Positions 1 to 11,416 are shown, numbered from the stretch's first letter. The stretch is 64,000 bases of DNA from Scolanthus callimorphus (GCA_033964015.1 CM066921.1:28377355-28441354), one strand, 5' to 3'. Notes: generated by a model from the sequence alone, not told the origin. Numbers and translations: made by a program.

Positions 1-39
1 GTTGGCTTGACTATTAGATCTTTTTTTATGTCTACACAG

Positions 40-794
40 GTGAACGAATAACCTTAAGTATAACAGTTCTCCTCGCCATGGCCGTATTCCTTCAGCTAGC
101 AGCCGAAAACCTGCCCCGTAATTCGGACAACATACCCGTATTGGGGATTTTTTACATCACTGTTATGGTCGAGGTGGCGCTATCTCTCGTCGCCACGTGT
201 TACGTCTTACACATCCATCACAAGAATTCCGGCACAGCTGTTGTTCCTCTACCTCGTTGGGTGCAGGTCTACGTTGCCGGTTGGCTTGGGAAAATCCTGG
301 GCGTTAGGAAACCTATTATGGAGGACAACTACGATGCGTCCTCACAAAAAGACTTCAAACGCCTCTCGGTTATGAGGAAAGACTTAGAGAGGAGCGTGGG
401 CGACGGTAGAGGTAACAGGAGGTTGATTGGTAATGGGAAAGTTACGGGTAGAAGGCTTGGAGGTAGAGCGGTGTCGGATGACTATTTGATGGACTCGTTT
501 GAGCAGGAAGAAGAGACCAATTCTAATAACACGGCTAGCACGAATACAGCATGCACATGCACGTGCCAAACGAGGACTAGAGAGCGTGACACGCCCTTGA
601 GCATGAGTTCCAAAGTCACGCAAGGGATCATGGTGTTAGCGGATCACGTGAAGCACCGGAGAATGATCGAGAAGAATCAAGGCGAGTGGCGATACCTTGC
701 CATGGTCCTAGATAGGCTCTTCTTCTGGCTCTTTGTTCTCATGATTATATTATCCGCGGCAATTATATTAAGGACTCCTGGGAGACCATACTAG
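40..794 (+). CDS. Nicotinic acetylcholine receptor-like subunit, last coding exon
   Basis: Final exon of a cation-type Cys-loop ligand-gated ion channel subunit in the plasma membrane. A pyrimidine-rich acceptor ends in AG at 38-39. The first two bases (GT) complete a glycine codon, so the preceding intron is phase 1. The frame then reads GERITLSITVLLAMAVF, the classic start of pore helix TM2, with Glu at the intracellular end as in cation-selective nicotinic subunits. TM3 follows (IFYITVMVEVALSLVATCYV), then PRWVQVY opening a long cytoplasmic loop rich in Ser/Thr, Arg and a CTCTC run, then EWRYLAMVLDRLFFWLF leading into TM4, ending RTPGRPY-stop. An ATG at 78 lies inside TM2 and is not the start. 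The ligand-binding domain and TM1 lie upstream of the window, so alpha versus non-alpha (vicinal Cys pair) cannot be judged. No convincing polyadenylation signal was seen close downstream. Confidence 0.93.
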
Positions 795-1466
795 TGTATC
801 ATACTGTATATTCTAAACGAACTACCTTGCGCGCAAACTGGTCGACTATATACACTGAGTTATAACCTGTTGAATTCCTAAACCTGTGGAAAAGATGTGC
901 TGGGTATAATTTCAGCTCTCTTTACACTGCTTAAAGACCCTGTGTCCAATCGGTGTGACAATGTTTTGATCTGTTTATTCTGTTGATCTAATACGGTAAG
1001 AAACTTTGAAAATAACACCATTAGTTTGCTGTTCTGTGACTACACATCATTTAAACAAGTGTTAGACCAAAGGATGGATCGAAATTTGAGAGATTTGCTG
1101 AGTTCACTACTTTTACCCCTCCTTCTTTTCGACTCATTAGCATATACTTGATGTGCTACAAACTACGATGTCAAGCCAATCGTACACAAGTTCTTTAAGG
1201 TGGTCGGTGGATTACTTACCCTAAGAACCATGTGAAGTATTCTATGCAAATAGGGTGATTTACTTTATGTTGTGTTTTCAAATGAAATAGCCATGGGCTA
1301 ACATAAGTCGTTTTCTGGCCCCGATTTTATTTTAACATTATTCGTGAATTATACAAATTTCAAATACGTCCGTATGTACATACATTGCGCCTACCATTTT
1401 GCATAATAATGGCTGACAGACAAACACGTTTCGCCTGAATTCATATCTGTTATTTACCCGCTGGGA
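795..1466. other. 3' flank of receptor gene, no gene seen
   Basis: AT-rich sequence after the receptor stop codon; presumably contains the 3' UTR. I see no further exon or clear repeat. Confidence 0.6.
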
Positions 1467-1558
1467 GGTCCGGATCGTGAAATACCGTGACCGAGGTCTT
1501 GAAAATACTGAGGTCAGTATTTTCAAGGCCGAGTTCACGGTATTTTACGATCTGGACC
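1467..1558. repeat. Near-perfect hairpin (about 45-bp arms)
   Basis: The left arm starts GGTCCGGATCGTGAAATACC and the right arm ends with its near complement (GGTATTTTACGATCTGGACC). The arms meet around 1512. It looks like a foldback MITE or a very short inverted-repeat element. Two small ORFs that cross it are products of the palindrome. Confidence 0.85.
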
Positions 1559-1944
1559 GACCCCAAGCCGGTAAAAGTATATTTATTTTTTTTTTGCTTT
1601 CACTGAAACAGCATAAAACTTCACAGAAATTAGCGCGCGCGCGATTCATCCGGAACCGGGGTCCAGATCGTAGGATTCCGGACCGCTCGCGAGCCAGTCA
1701 GAGCGCGCGATTTGATGGATACCGGACCGCTGAAAAAATAAATATCAGAATCTTGAGCCCGTAGACTGCTTGCAGTCCATTCTTTGGCGAAATTCTCTGA
1801 AAACGAGCGCGTGCAATGCCGAAAAAACACCGGCGATAAAGCGCGAGAACGTGCAGCAAGGGAGAACGCTAGGATGCGTTGGTTTTCACTATAACGGCAT
1901 AAGCGACGTAAGCATAATTTGACCCATGTAAGGGCATTTAGAGC

Positions 1945-2092
1945 ACTAATGGATGCCAGATGCCTAGCCCCTGCCGGATGCCTTTGTAAAGCATTCGGTG
2001 GATGCCCGGATGCCGCTTATGGCTGGATGCCGGATGTCGCTTGGTGATTGGATGCTGGATCGCGGATGTCGGATGCCAGATACCCTTACACG
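1945..2092. repeat. Degenerate GGATGCC minisatellite
   Basis: Irregular short tandem copies of GGATGCC/GGATGTC with spacers, about 150 bp in total. No coding potential. Confidence 0.8.
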
Positions 2093-3364
2093 GGCTACAT
2101 AAGCATAAGAAGAACGGAGGCTTTTGATCCTTATGCTTACGCTTATGTCAGTAGAGAAAACTTCATTAAATAATTTATAGTTAGTTTGATATCCCTGTGC
2201 TTATGCTTTATCTTGCTTGTGAAAAACAACCCTAAAAGAAGAGACTACAGACACACGATGTGAAAACAGGAGAATGTAAAAGGAATTTCGCTTAATGAGA
2301 AATTTGATTGGTCGAGAGCATTATTACTGAATCTGAGTAACTAAACTGTGACCTTTTCACCGCTATTCACTCTCGCGAGATTATTATTATATTATTATTG
2401 ACGATTGTTGACGTGAGTTCAAGGAACACCGCGGCTAAACGCACTTGCCGTGCGCTAAAGATTCACTTCCTCTCAAATGAAAACAAAAGAAAAAAATTTA
2501 CATACTCCAGACACAAATGTAAGGCTAAAATTTGCAGAGCAGCTATAACGTGATCATATCTTTCGCTGAACTTTTGCACCTCGCACTTTAAGGCTTGCAC
2601 CCAAGGCGAAAATATGGTTTAAAGTCAAAATTATCTTTCGCTGTTATGTAGATTTTTCAATGGTTTTCATTTCACAGGCCAGTGAATCTTGAGCGCATAT
2701 AAACTGCGTTTTGCCGCGGTGTCAGTTCAAGGTTCCAGATCCTCGAGAGAAACAGCGTCTCGCTGTCGTTAGTCTTTTGCAAGGATTTGAAGGACAATCC
2801 TTCCTTGCCGGGTTCGCAAAAGTTTGATTTATCAGTTGTTTTTTTCTGTATGCGAGAAATGTACCTGAGGAAAACGTCCATTTGTTGTGTCGCCGCTGAG
2901 GTCGATCATCGCGCAGATCAGCTAAAAGTAAAAGGGGATGAACCGAATATATCTTTAATTAGTATATATGTACCAAATCAGTGAATCTATAGCGTGATTG
3001 TAAACTGCATTTTATAAATTGCAGTCCGCATCAATCACATCTGTGAACCGCAACTGAACATTGATATGGATATTTGCGGTGTATACAAAATTCATACGTA
3101 TTTTTAATTTTTTTTATTTTCGCTATTAAACTCTCAAAATGGCGGCTCGTTTCGCGTCGAGCGACACTGCGTTTTCATGAAATCCGTATCTTTTTCTACT
3201 GCTTTGGTATATACGAAAACGCGTCTCGGTATGTATATATCCACCACCATTCACCTCCCCTTCGGGGAATAGTTGTTATCTATCGGGATATATCAAATCG
3301 AAAATTTTTCACCAAAAGGTTTATATAATAAACAGAATAATACATGAAGCTTGAAGATATTAAA
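2093..3364. other. Intergenic, nothing identified
   Basis: AT-rich sequence with short open frames only, none with recognisable protein content or convincing splice sites. Confidence 0.55.
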
Positions 3365-3482
3365 TTATCCTCGTGTTCAAATTTGATATCCCACTTGTTC
3401 GCTGCGCTCACTCACTCGTGAGATATCAAAATTTGTACACTCGAGGATAACGCGTTCCAAACTAGTTTGAGGTTTTCCAAAA
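3365..3482. repeat. Imperfect inverted repeat plus motif repeated inverted at 9408-9443
   Basis: TTATCCTCG followed by CAAATTTGATATC (3365-3390) pairs imperfectly with GATATCAAAATTTG followed by CGAGGATAA (3422-3450). The adjoining block ACGCGTTCCAAACTAGTTTG with AGGTTTTCC reappears reverse-complemented at about 9408-9443. The two copies flank the inverted repeat arrangement between them. Confidence 0.75.
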
Positions 3483-3704
3483 TGGGTTGATTTGTAGGAT
3501 TTCTTTTGTTTCTCTACATAAAAAAAATAGTTTCGAGGAGATATATGGATTATCACCGACTGTGAAAACAATTTCGCGGTGTTCTTCAAAATTCAACATA
3601 GATTTAAAGATATTAGAACTTTTCATGAAATTTTTTCTTATTTTTTTTTCAGAAATTCTACGCAATTTCAACCTAAATTCACACCCATTTAACCTTTCAA
3701 AACT

Positions 3705-3962
3705 TGCTCGGAAATTCTTAGCCATTTCAACCTCTTTGAAAAGGCTAGGAAATTCTTAGCCATTTGAACCTCTAACAAATGGCTAGGAAATTCTTAGCCA
3801 TTCAGTTGAACCTCTAAAATGGTAGGAAATTCTTAGCCATTTGAACCTCTAGCAAATGGCTAGGAAATTCTTAGCCATTCAGTTGAACCTCTAAAATGGC
3901 TAGGAAATTACTAGCCATTTTTTAGAGGTTAAAATGGCTAAGAATTTCCTAGCCATTTTTGG
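3705..3962. repeat. Left block of 38-bp palindromic repeats
   Basis: Several copies of the near-palindrome AATGGCTAGGAAATTCTTAG (continuing CCATT) separated by short GAACCTCTA-type spacers. This is the reverse complement of the units at 7298-7690 and 8600-9030. Confidence 0.88.
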
Positions 3963-4299
3963 AAGTTCAAGCTGTGACTAATGGCTAACGCATTATTTCT
4001 ATGCGCGCGTGCGAGCCACTTGGGTGGATATCTACAACTTATTACACAAAAAGACTTCTATATCAATTAGAAAACGATTTTAAATGTAAATAATAATGTA
4101 TAAACTTTATTTACAGGTATAAACAGTTAGTAACATAGACCAATACAATAATGATCAGCGTTTTACAGACTCTTCTATCTGTGCGGTATTCTGAAGTAGA
4201 GATTGTTTGGACCAAAAGTAAAGGCTAATGTTATTTTCCTTCCAAAAGTCCTTATTCTGGTTAGAAAAAAAACATAAAGTGAGTGTCATCACTACCAAA

Positions 4300-4640
4300 G
4301 AAAATTCACCATGTTTGAAATTTACAGCGCTGGGCTTGCCAGACCCCGAAACGTAAGGTGGAAATTTCCATCATGCATCGTCGGACAAATCTAATGCTAA
4401 AATTTTTGATTTTGCCAGACCCCGAAAATCGTAAGGTGGAAATTTGCACCAAGCATCGTCGGACAAATCTAATGCTAAAAGTCTTGATTTTGCCAGACCC
4501 CGAAAAAGTAAGGTGGAAATTTCCATCAAACATCGTCGGACAAATATTATGCTAAAAGTCTGGATATGGCAGACACCGAAAAAGTAAGGTGGAAATTTCC
4601 ATCATACATTGTTGGTCAAATGCAATGCTAAAAGTAGAGA
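4300..4640 (-). repeat. Left block of about 72-76-bp repeats, reverse orientation
   Basis: Four to five copies of a unit carrying GCCAGACCCCGAAAAAGTAA, a GGTGGAAATTTCCA palindrome, CATCGTCGGACAAAT and GCTAAAAGTC. The same unit occurs in the opposite orientation at 6820-7075 and 8124-8379. Short ORFs in the block come from the repeat. Confidence 0.88.
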
Positions 4641-5797
4641 GAGAGAGAGTGATGGAGAGGCAAATAGTGAGTAACTCTTTTTCTCTATTCAATGTCTGTT
4701 ATACGCATTCTGAAGACCTTGACCGGTAACCAGTCATTTAGCTACTGCGTAAAACGCAATGTCATTTTAGTTGCATTATCATAACTGTCTTCTCCTGGAG
4801 ATGAAACGAGCTTTGGTAGATACCTAAAGCAGAAAATAATGAACTGTCAAGAATTATGTGCGCTCAGAGTCAGAGAGTAGAAAATATATTTTATAACGTA
4901 ATTATTCGCTGATGATTATCGATGCAATCAAGACGTTCATATGTTTAGATGAATCGCAAAATAACAAATAGTAGATTTTCGCGGTAAGAAATATGTTCGT
5001 GGTTCGTTGAGTCAGGCTGATTTCGGCTTGAGCCGGTGAAGAGTGTTATAATGAGCCCTGAGAATGGTAAACAACATGTAAGCCAAGAACATAAATTGTA
5101 TTAACTATTATAATAGCAGAGCCAAAAACTCGGACAAAAACTGAACTACGCCGTAATGCCTTAAACTTATTATAAAGTCGCGCATCTGTAATTGTTCAGT
5201 AGCGGTTTATTTTCTATTGCGTGTAACACTATTACCCTTTGTCTTTTATTCCGTTGAAACTGATAGTAAATAGCTGCCTGTCGCATTGTTTTTGCACCAA
5301 GCATCTAATACTAGCTATTTAGGAGTGAGGGAAGATAAATACTTTCCATAACAATAAACAGCAAGCAGTCATTTCTGCCTAATCTTGCTGTGTACTGTCT
5401 AGCAAGGACAGAAAGCCAGTAAGGACAGAAAGCCAGTGAACATTTTCTGTGCTTAATATTTGTAAATAAACTGAAGCTTACCTTTCATACTCTTCGTTTC
5501 AAACTTGATTATTTTGAATTTTGTAGTACCAGCGGTTATTTTCCGGAGCAGCCTTTGGCTGGTGATTTTAACCATACAAAAGCAGCGCAGACTTCTCTTT
5601 ATCCGAAGACTCTTCCTTTGCAAAGCAAAGCGATCAACAATGAAGTTTATTTCCGTTTAGCGGATGCTGCGCTGAAACCAACTCAAAGTTAAATTTCGAA
5701 TTATCCAATCAAAAAAGGAAAGCAAATTTAATGACCAATCAAAACGCGGGATTATAGGTCAAGACCTTACACGTCACCACTCATAAACATCAACACC
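4641..5797. other. Interior of inverted arrangement, no gene assigned
   Basis: AT-rich, with a GA run at 4637-4650. CCAAT-like motifs lie at about 5703-5745, just upstream of the small ORF at 5798. Otherwise nothing recognised. Confidence 0.5.
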
Positions 5798-6007
5798 ATG
5801 GGTGCTGCATGTTCTTGCAACGGACTGATCATTGTCCTTTGTATTTTGAACATAAGTCTTTTATGGCCGTCGATGGTACAATGTCACGTAAAAGGAAAGG
5901 AAAAGCCAACCGAGGGCCGTAGACAAAAGTTGTACTTCCAAACAAAAGCAAGAAGGAAAGGGCGAACATTTTACAAACGAATAACAATATGCTCTTCAAG
6001 CTTTTAA
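5798..6007 (+). CDS. Candidate small secreted protein or first exon, unknown
   Basis: I do not recognise this gene. The 69-codon ORF begins in a perfect Kozak context (ACCATGG). Its first 30 residues look like a signal peptide: GLIIVLCILNISLLWP is a hydrophobic core followed by SMVQC. The rest is basic, with several dibasic or tribasic sites (GRRQ, KARRKGR, YKR), which would suit proteolytic processing, but no repeated peptide or amidation motif is seen. CCAAT-like sequences lie 50-100 bp upstream. It could be a complete tiny ORF or a first exon using the GTAAAA at 5888 as donor. It sits inside the inverted-repeat arrangement at 3.4-9.4 kb, so it might be cargo of a repeat. A chance ORF cannot be excluded. 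Confidence 0.35.
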   Translation: MGAACSCNGLIIVLCILNISLLWPSMVQCHVKGKEKPTEGRRQKLYFQTKARRKGRTFYKRITICSSSF

Positions 6008-6347
6008 AACCATTCAAAGTTTCCTCTCGGAGACATGATTGCGACATCTTCCTACTCGGGTGATATGGAATATAAGGTAAACGCTGATGTCTATAATATA
6101 AGTAATATAGCCTCGGCTATTTACCATTCTGGGTTAATAGGAGAACTTTGCGTACGGTAGGAAACCTGGACGTAAGAAAAATGTATGCACTCAATAGTTG
6201 TGACGAACATCTTCGCTACAGGAAATTGTTTGCGGTTATCTATTTATCACGACCGTGCTTTGTCTGAGATTTCCGCGATTGTTCATCTAGTTACACGAGG
6301 AAGTTGCCAGCGTATTATTATAAGAAGCCACGTTATAGTTCGAAATA

Positions 6348-6470
6348 TGAAATCGAAATGTAACATTTCCAGTCAGTCACGTCGAACAACATACTAATAT
6401 GTACCTAGACTAGGTACATATTAGTATGTTGTTCGACATGACTGACTGGAAATGTTACGTTGCGATTTCA
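6348..6470. repeat. Near-perfect 61-bp-arm hairpin
   Basis: The left arm TGAAATCGAAATGTAACATT continues to GTACCTAG near 6410. The right arm is its complement and ends ATGTTACGTTGCGATTTCA. Only about two to three mismatches are seen by eye and there is almost no loop. Likely a foldback or MITE remnant. Confidence 0.92.
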
Positions 6471-7145
6471 TTTTAGTGGCCTCATCCGGTGGTGTTTTGA
6501 CGCCTGGTTTGACACTGCGGGTTCCATTGACAATTTAAACTTCGAATTTATAAATAACTAATAACGAATGCCGAGAAGACGTTTTTACAAACTCAAGTTG
6601 AAATTAAAATTATTGCAATAAGTTGAAGGATTTCATATTTTCTTAGAGTATGAGGCAAACCTTTAGCATTGTATTTTGGAATGCTGCTAGAGTTTCCAAC
6701 ACAGAGCTTTCTAGACTTTGAAGATGGTATTTTTACAGCGCCGTAACGGTTAGAAACTTTCATCTCACTTTTCGGAGTCTCTAAGCTTTAGCTTTACGAG
6801 TAGCATTTTATTGCTCTTGCAAAATCCGGACTTTTAGCATTAGATTTGTCCGACGATGCTTGGTGGAAATTTCCACCTTACTTTTTCGGGGTCTGGCAAA
6901 ATGAATACTTAGCATTAGATTTGTCCGACGATGCACGGTGGAAATTTCCACCTTACTTTTCGGGGTCTGGCAAAATCAGGACGTTTAGCATTAGATTTGT
7001 CCGACGATGCTCGGTGGAAATTTCCACCTTACTTTTTCCGGGTCTGGCAAAACGAATACTATTCTGCGTCATTGATGTTTAGCCTTTTCTCTAGGTAGCA
7101 CACTCACTTACTATTACTGTTTTCACTCTTTATAGAACACAAACA

Positions 7146-7273
7146 CCCGCATATAAGAACCTAGAATGTTAGCTTAAAACAAGTGCTAATCTGAACTGAA
7201 AATACTGAAAACGTGGTTTATAAGCAACATCTTAGCCTAATAGGTTGTTAAAATCCAGGTTCTTATATGCGGG
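7146..7273. mobile_element. Small MITE with 17-bp inverted ends
   Basis: The ends are CCCGCATATAAGAACCT and AGGTTCTTATATGCGGG, a perfect inverted pair about 128 bp apart. The same element sits at 8450-8577 in the duplicated copy. Confidence 0.8.
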
Positions 7274-7297
7274 AGATTACAGTAGTTAACGCCACTT

Positions 7298-7690
7298 TGT
7301 TCGAGGTTCAAATGGCTAAGAATTTCCTAGCCATTTGTTCGAGGTTCAAATGGCTAAGAATTTCCTAGCCATTTGTTCGAGGTTCAAATGGCTAAGAATT
7401 TCCTAGCCATTTGTTCGAGGTTCAAATGGCTAAGAATTTCCTAGCCATTTGTTCGAGGTTCAAATGGCTAAGAATTTCCTAGCCATTTGTTCGCGGTTCG
7501 AATGGCTAAGAATGTCCTAGCCATTTGTTCGAGATTCAAATGGCTAAGAATTTCCTAGCCATTTGTTCGAGGTTCAAATGGCTAAGAATGTCCTAGCCAT
7601 TTGTTCGAGATTCAAATGGCTAAGAATTTCCTAGCCATTTGTTCGAGGTTCAAATGGCTAAGAATTTCCAAGCCATTTGTTGGAGGTTCA
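7298..7690 (+). repeat. 38-bp tandem array of palindromic units
   Basis: About ten head-to-tail copies of a 38-bp unit: TTGTTCGAGGTTCAAATGGC then TAAGAATTTCCTAGCCAT. Each unit holds the 25-bp near-palindrome that starts AATGGCTAAG and ends TAGCCATT. Single-base variants (TTTCC versus TGTCC, GAGG versus GAGA) alternate between units, suggesting higher-order duplication. Confidence 0.95.
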
Positions 7691-7705
7691 ATTGACTATG
7701 AATTT

Positions 7706-8008
7706 TATTTAATTCCTAGAACTTTCGAGACCTTTTTCTGTCCTGTCTCAAGTTTCTCCTATTCTTAGGAATTTCTTAGGAATTCCTAGAAATTTCTGCC
7801 CCCTTTTTAGTGTTTTGTATTCCTGGGAAATTCGTAGGAATTCGTAGGAATTCTTTGCATTCTTTGTCCGAATTTACTGTTAGAATTGACACCTTCATTC
7901 CTAGGAGTATCCTAGGAATTACTAGGAATTCTTAAGAACGATTTCTAAAGAACTTCAAGGAATATCCTAGGATATTCCTAGGAATTCCTAAAGTCATTTC
8001 ACAGGGGT
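7706..8008. repeat. Spacer rich in CCTAGGAATT-type motifs
   Basis: Between the two 1-kb copies lies sequence with many short palindromic variants of TCCTAGGAATTC. It has no coding potential. It may be a decayed relative of the 38-bp units. Confidence 0.6.
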
Positions 8009-9047
8009 AGCTTTCTAGACTTTGAAGATGGTATTTTTACAGCGCTGTAACGGTTAGAAACTTTCATCTCACTTTTCGGAGTCTCTAAGCTTTAGCTTTA
8101 CGAGTAGCATTTTATTGCTCTTGCAAAATCCGGACTTTTAGCATTAGATTTGTCCGACGATGCTTGGTGGAAATTTCCACCTTACTTTTTCGGGGTCTGG
8201 CAAAATGAATACTTAGCATTAGATTTGTCCGACGATGCACGGTGGAAATTTCCACCTTACTTTTCGGGGTCTGGCAAAATCAGGACGTTTAGCATTAGAT
8301 TTGTCCGACGATGCTCGGTGGAAATTTCCACCTTACTTTTTCCGGGTCTGGCAAAACGAATACTATTCTGCGTCATTGATGTTTAGCCTTTTCTCTAGGT
8401 AGCACACTCACTTACTATTACTGTTTTCACTCTTTATAGAACACAAACACCCGCATATAAGAACCTAGAACGTTAGCTTAAAACAAGTGCTAATCTGAAC
8501 TGAAAATACTGAAAACGTGGTTTATAAGCAACATCTTAGCCTAATAGGTTGTTAAAATCCAGGTTCTTATATGCGGGAGATTACAGTAGTTAACGCCACT
8601 TTGTTCGAGGTTCAAATGGCTAAGAATTTCCTAGCCATTTGTTCGAGGTTCAAATGGCTAAGAATTTCCTAGCCATTTGTTCGAGGTTCAAATGGCTAAG
8701 AATTTCCTAGCCATTTGTTCGAGGTTCAAATGGCTAAGAATTTCCTAGCCATTTGTTCGAGGTTCAAATGGCTAAGAATTTCCTAGCCATTTGTTCGAGG
8801 TTCAAATGGCTAAGAATTTCCTAGCCATTTGTTCGCGGTTCGAATGGCTAAGAATGTCCTAGCCATTTGTTCGAGATTCAAATGGCTAAGAATTTCCTAG
8901 CCATTTGTTCGAGGTTCAAATGGCTAAGAATGTCCTAGCCATTTGTTCGAGATTCAAATGGCTAAGAATTTCCTAGCCATTTGTTCGAGGTTCAAATGGC
9001 TAAGAATTTCCAAGCCATTTGTTGGAGGTTCAATTGACTATGAATTT
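8009..9047 (+). repeat. About 1-kb duplicated segment, copy 2
   Basis: Near-identical to 6705-7705, including the three about 72-bp units, the mini-element (8450-8577) and the 38-bp array, which has one more unit here. A 78-codon ORF is present in both copies but is only repeat sequence. Confidence 0.95.
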
Positions 9048-10368
9048 CCTAGCATATATTTTCGGGCTTTAACGCGTAGTGTTTTTAAACACAAGAAAAG
9101 TTGATATGTATAGTGTTTCATACTAGAGTTTTTCGTGTTCAGAAGAATAATACTTTTTTACAACACAGTTTTTGCGATTGATTTTGATGTCAGAGGAAAT
9201 AATTAATATCACAATAAAGAGTTAAATGAAATTGCTGTGTTCTGTGTAAAATGCGTGTTTTTCAACATCGGGTAATGGTCATGTATTTAGAACGATTTAC
9301 CGACATAGCGCCAACAAATAGAAGGGTCCGTTGTTGATTTATTTTATTGCTCTGAATAAGTTTCGAGATTTAGAGTTGTGTGATGGCTTGACTCCATTTT
9401 TTTGAGTTTTGGAAAACCTCAAACTAGTTTGGAACGCGTTGGATAAATACCATATTCCCGCGCGCCCATGTTCTATTCTCAGTACGCGCGCTCTGATTGG
9501 TCCAAACCCAATCACCCATATACCGTGGTCCGCGGGTGAAGTTTCCGTCTTTTTGAACCAAGGATTAGTTCCGGAATAAGATCGTGTCAATCGTCAATCG
9601 TATAATACGATTTCGTTGCGGAACTAGCCCTGCCCTGCTTCGTCATCCAATGATAGGAGGCCCCAAAGCTCCGCCTTTGGGACTGACGTTTTTTTATTTA
9701 GACTGAATTGGCTGCGAGAACATTGCTCTATATATTTTTTAAATCAGCCGATGGAAAAGCATGCTTTATTTTCGACTTGGTATGTTGCTATACTGTCAAA
9801 ATGGTGGCTGACACCGCTCTCTAAATATGCCTTGATATTTAGACCACGTGCCCCGTAAAATGGGGCGACGGCCATGTGTTCAACAATGTGACGAACAACC
9901 AACAAAAGGCTTCTTCATATTTTGGACTTTAAAAAGTCCAAAAAGTCTACTGCGTCCTTATATCAGAAATGTCTTCTGGCTGGAGGTTATAGACTCCAAG
10001 AAACTGTGCTTTCCAGACCAGTTACAGTTCTCCAATAGGACTCTTCTCAACAAATTTAATCTTTCCTGTTTTTTAGCTCCTCAGACACCGGTGACGTAAT
10101 TTATGTCACGTAACATTAGTCACGCTTCTTTAGACTGGCGTGATTAATTCGCAATTTTATGCAGAACTGGTGTATAATCACTTCGCGATTAGTTTCACTA
10201 CAGTCATCTGAAATCTGCTCTATTTCAGGTAAGCGTTCAATTAAAGGCAACATACTTAATAAGTGAATATATTTTGCAAATAAATCACTTTTAGGACAAG
10301 GTCAGCTCATATTGTGGGCTTACGGCACATTTGCTAATTTGGCCGCCATGTAGTCAGATTGACCAGTG
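9048..10368. other. Intergenic; inverted copy of left motif and one unexplained ORF
   Basis: About 9408-9443 carries the reverse complement of the 3447-3482 motif. An open frame with ATG at 9860 (MGRRPCVQQC onward, to 10099) has an N-terminal Cys pair but no domain I can name. No splice signals support it. Confidence 0.45.
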
Positions 10369-11416
10369 CACGCTGGGGCCAACCACCCCCCTAAATGTGT
10401 CATTAAAAGTGACCAAAAATTAAATCTCGCCATAACTTTCTACCCCTTGTGTCTATTTTTACTAAACTTCGTACATTGGATGACATTATGAAGACAAACA
10501 TTTTCCATGTATTGAATGGTCACCATGGTGATTGTGACGTCACTGGCGTTAACGTATTTATTGGACCATTTTTCGTAATGTTGAATCTGCTTGTTTTTTG
10601 TAGCGGCAATGATAGATTTCAACAAGAAAAGCTAAACGTCGAAAACCGTTTGCTTTCAGGATTTATATTAGCTGAGTTATGATTTTTTCATGATTTGTAT
10701 AAGGTTGGATCTACCTTACAGTTGAAAAAGTTTACAAAATAATTAATTATTGCACGGTAACATCATTCCACATACAAATATATTAGTTATAGGTTATATT
10801 AGTTGACTACAAAATAATTGCACACATTTCCACTTTCGATCATTTATTTTCTGTGTTTAAAATCCAAGATGTATACTCATGACGTAATAGAATATGACGT
10901 CACAATATAACAATGCTTTATATCTTCGCTCTAAGGACGAAATTCAAAATTTCAAAATCATACGATTTTAGATACCATTTTGCTTGACACTTAACAACAG
11001 AAATCGGTTCAATTGACTAAAAACTAAAAAAAAATTACCAGTGAGTTTGTTTCCCATACATTTGCTACTGTAACAAAAAAAGTAGGGGAGGGGAGGGGGT
11101 CATTCTTTGAAATGCTAGACCTCAGCTATTTTTTATGCTATCAACAAACGGTTTTCGGTTTTCAACATCTCTTGCTAAGGTGTATCATCGCCATTACAGA
11201 AATAGTGCATATTCCAATTCTTAAAATGATCAAACGATTGCGCAATCTCTGGTGACGTCACAAAGCATCATAGTGACGTCAAAAGTAATGGAAAATATTT
11301 GTCATCGTAATGTTATCCTATCTACCAAATTTGGTCAAAATAGCCTCAGAGGATGGAAAGTCATGTTGAGTCAAAGTTTGAATGACGCATTTTGGGGGGT
11401 GGTTGGCCCCAGCGTG
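10369..11416. mobile_element. Non-autonomous DNA transposon, about 1.05 kb
   Basis: The ends are CACGCTGGGGCCAACCACCC and GGGTGGTTGGCCCCAGCGTG, perfect inverted repeats of at least 20 bp. TG flanks both sides. The interior has no transposase-like ORF. TGACGTCA-type motifs recur inside (about 10535, 11250, 11275). Confidence 0.88.

Larger units (their letters stand above)
6705..7705 (+). repeat. About 1-kb duplicated segment, copy 1
   Basis: Begins AGCTTTCTAGACTTTGAAGA and ends GACTATGAATTT. Contains three about 72-bp units (6820-7075), a TIR mini-element (7146-7273) and the 38-bp array (7298-7690). Copy 2 at 8009-9047 is offset by 1304 bp at the left end and 1342 bp at the right, so the two differ in length by exactly one 38-bp unit. 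Confidence 0.95.

Noticed and set aside
7298..7690. CRISPR-like regular array
   Set aside because: Units are head-to-tail with no unique spacers, and the genome is eukaryotic with spliced genes; it is a minisatellite.
9860..10099. THAP-like protein
   Set aside because: An early Cys pair and basic residues suggested it, but the spacing does not fit C2CH and no P-box or HF motif is seen.
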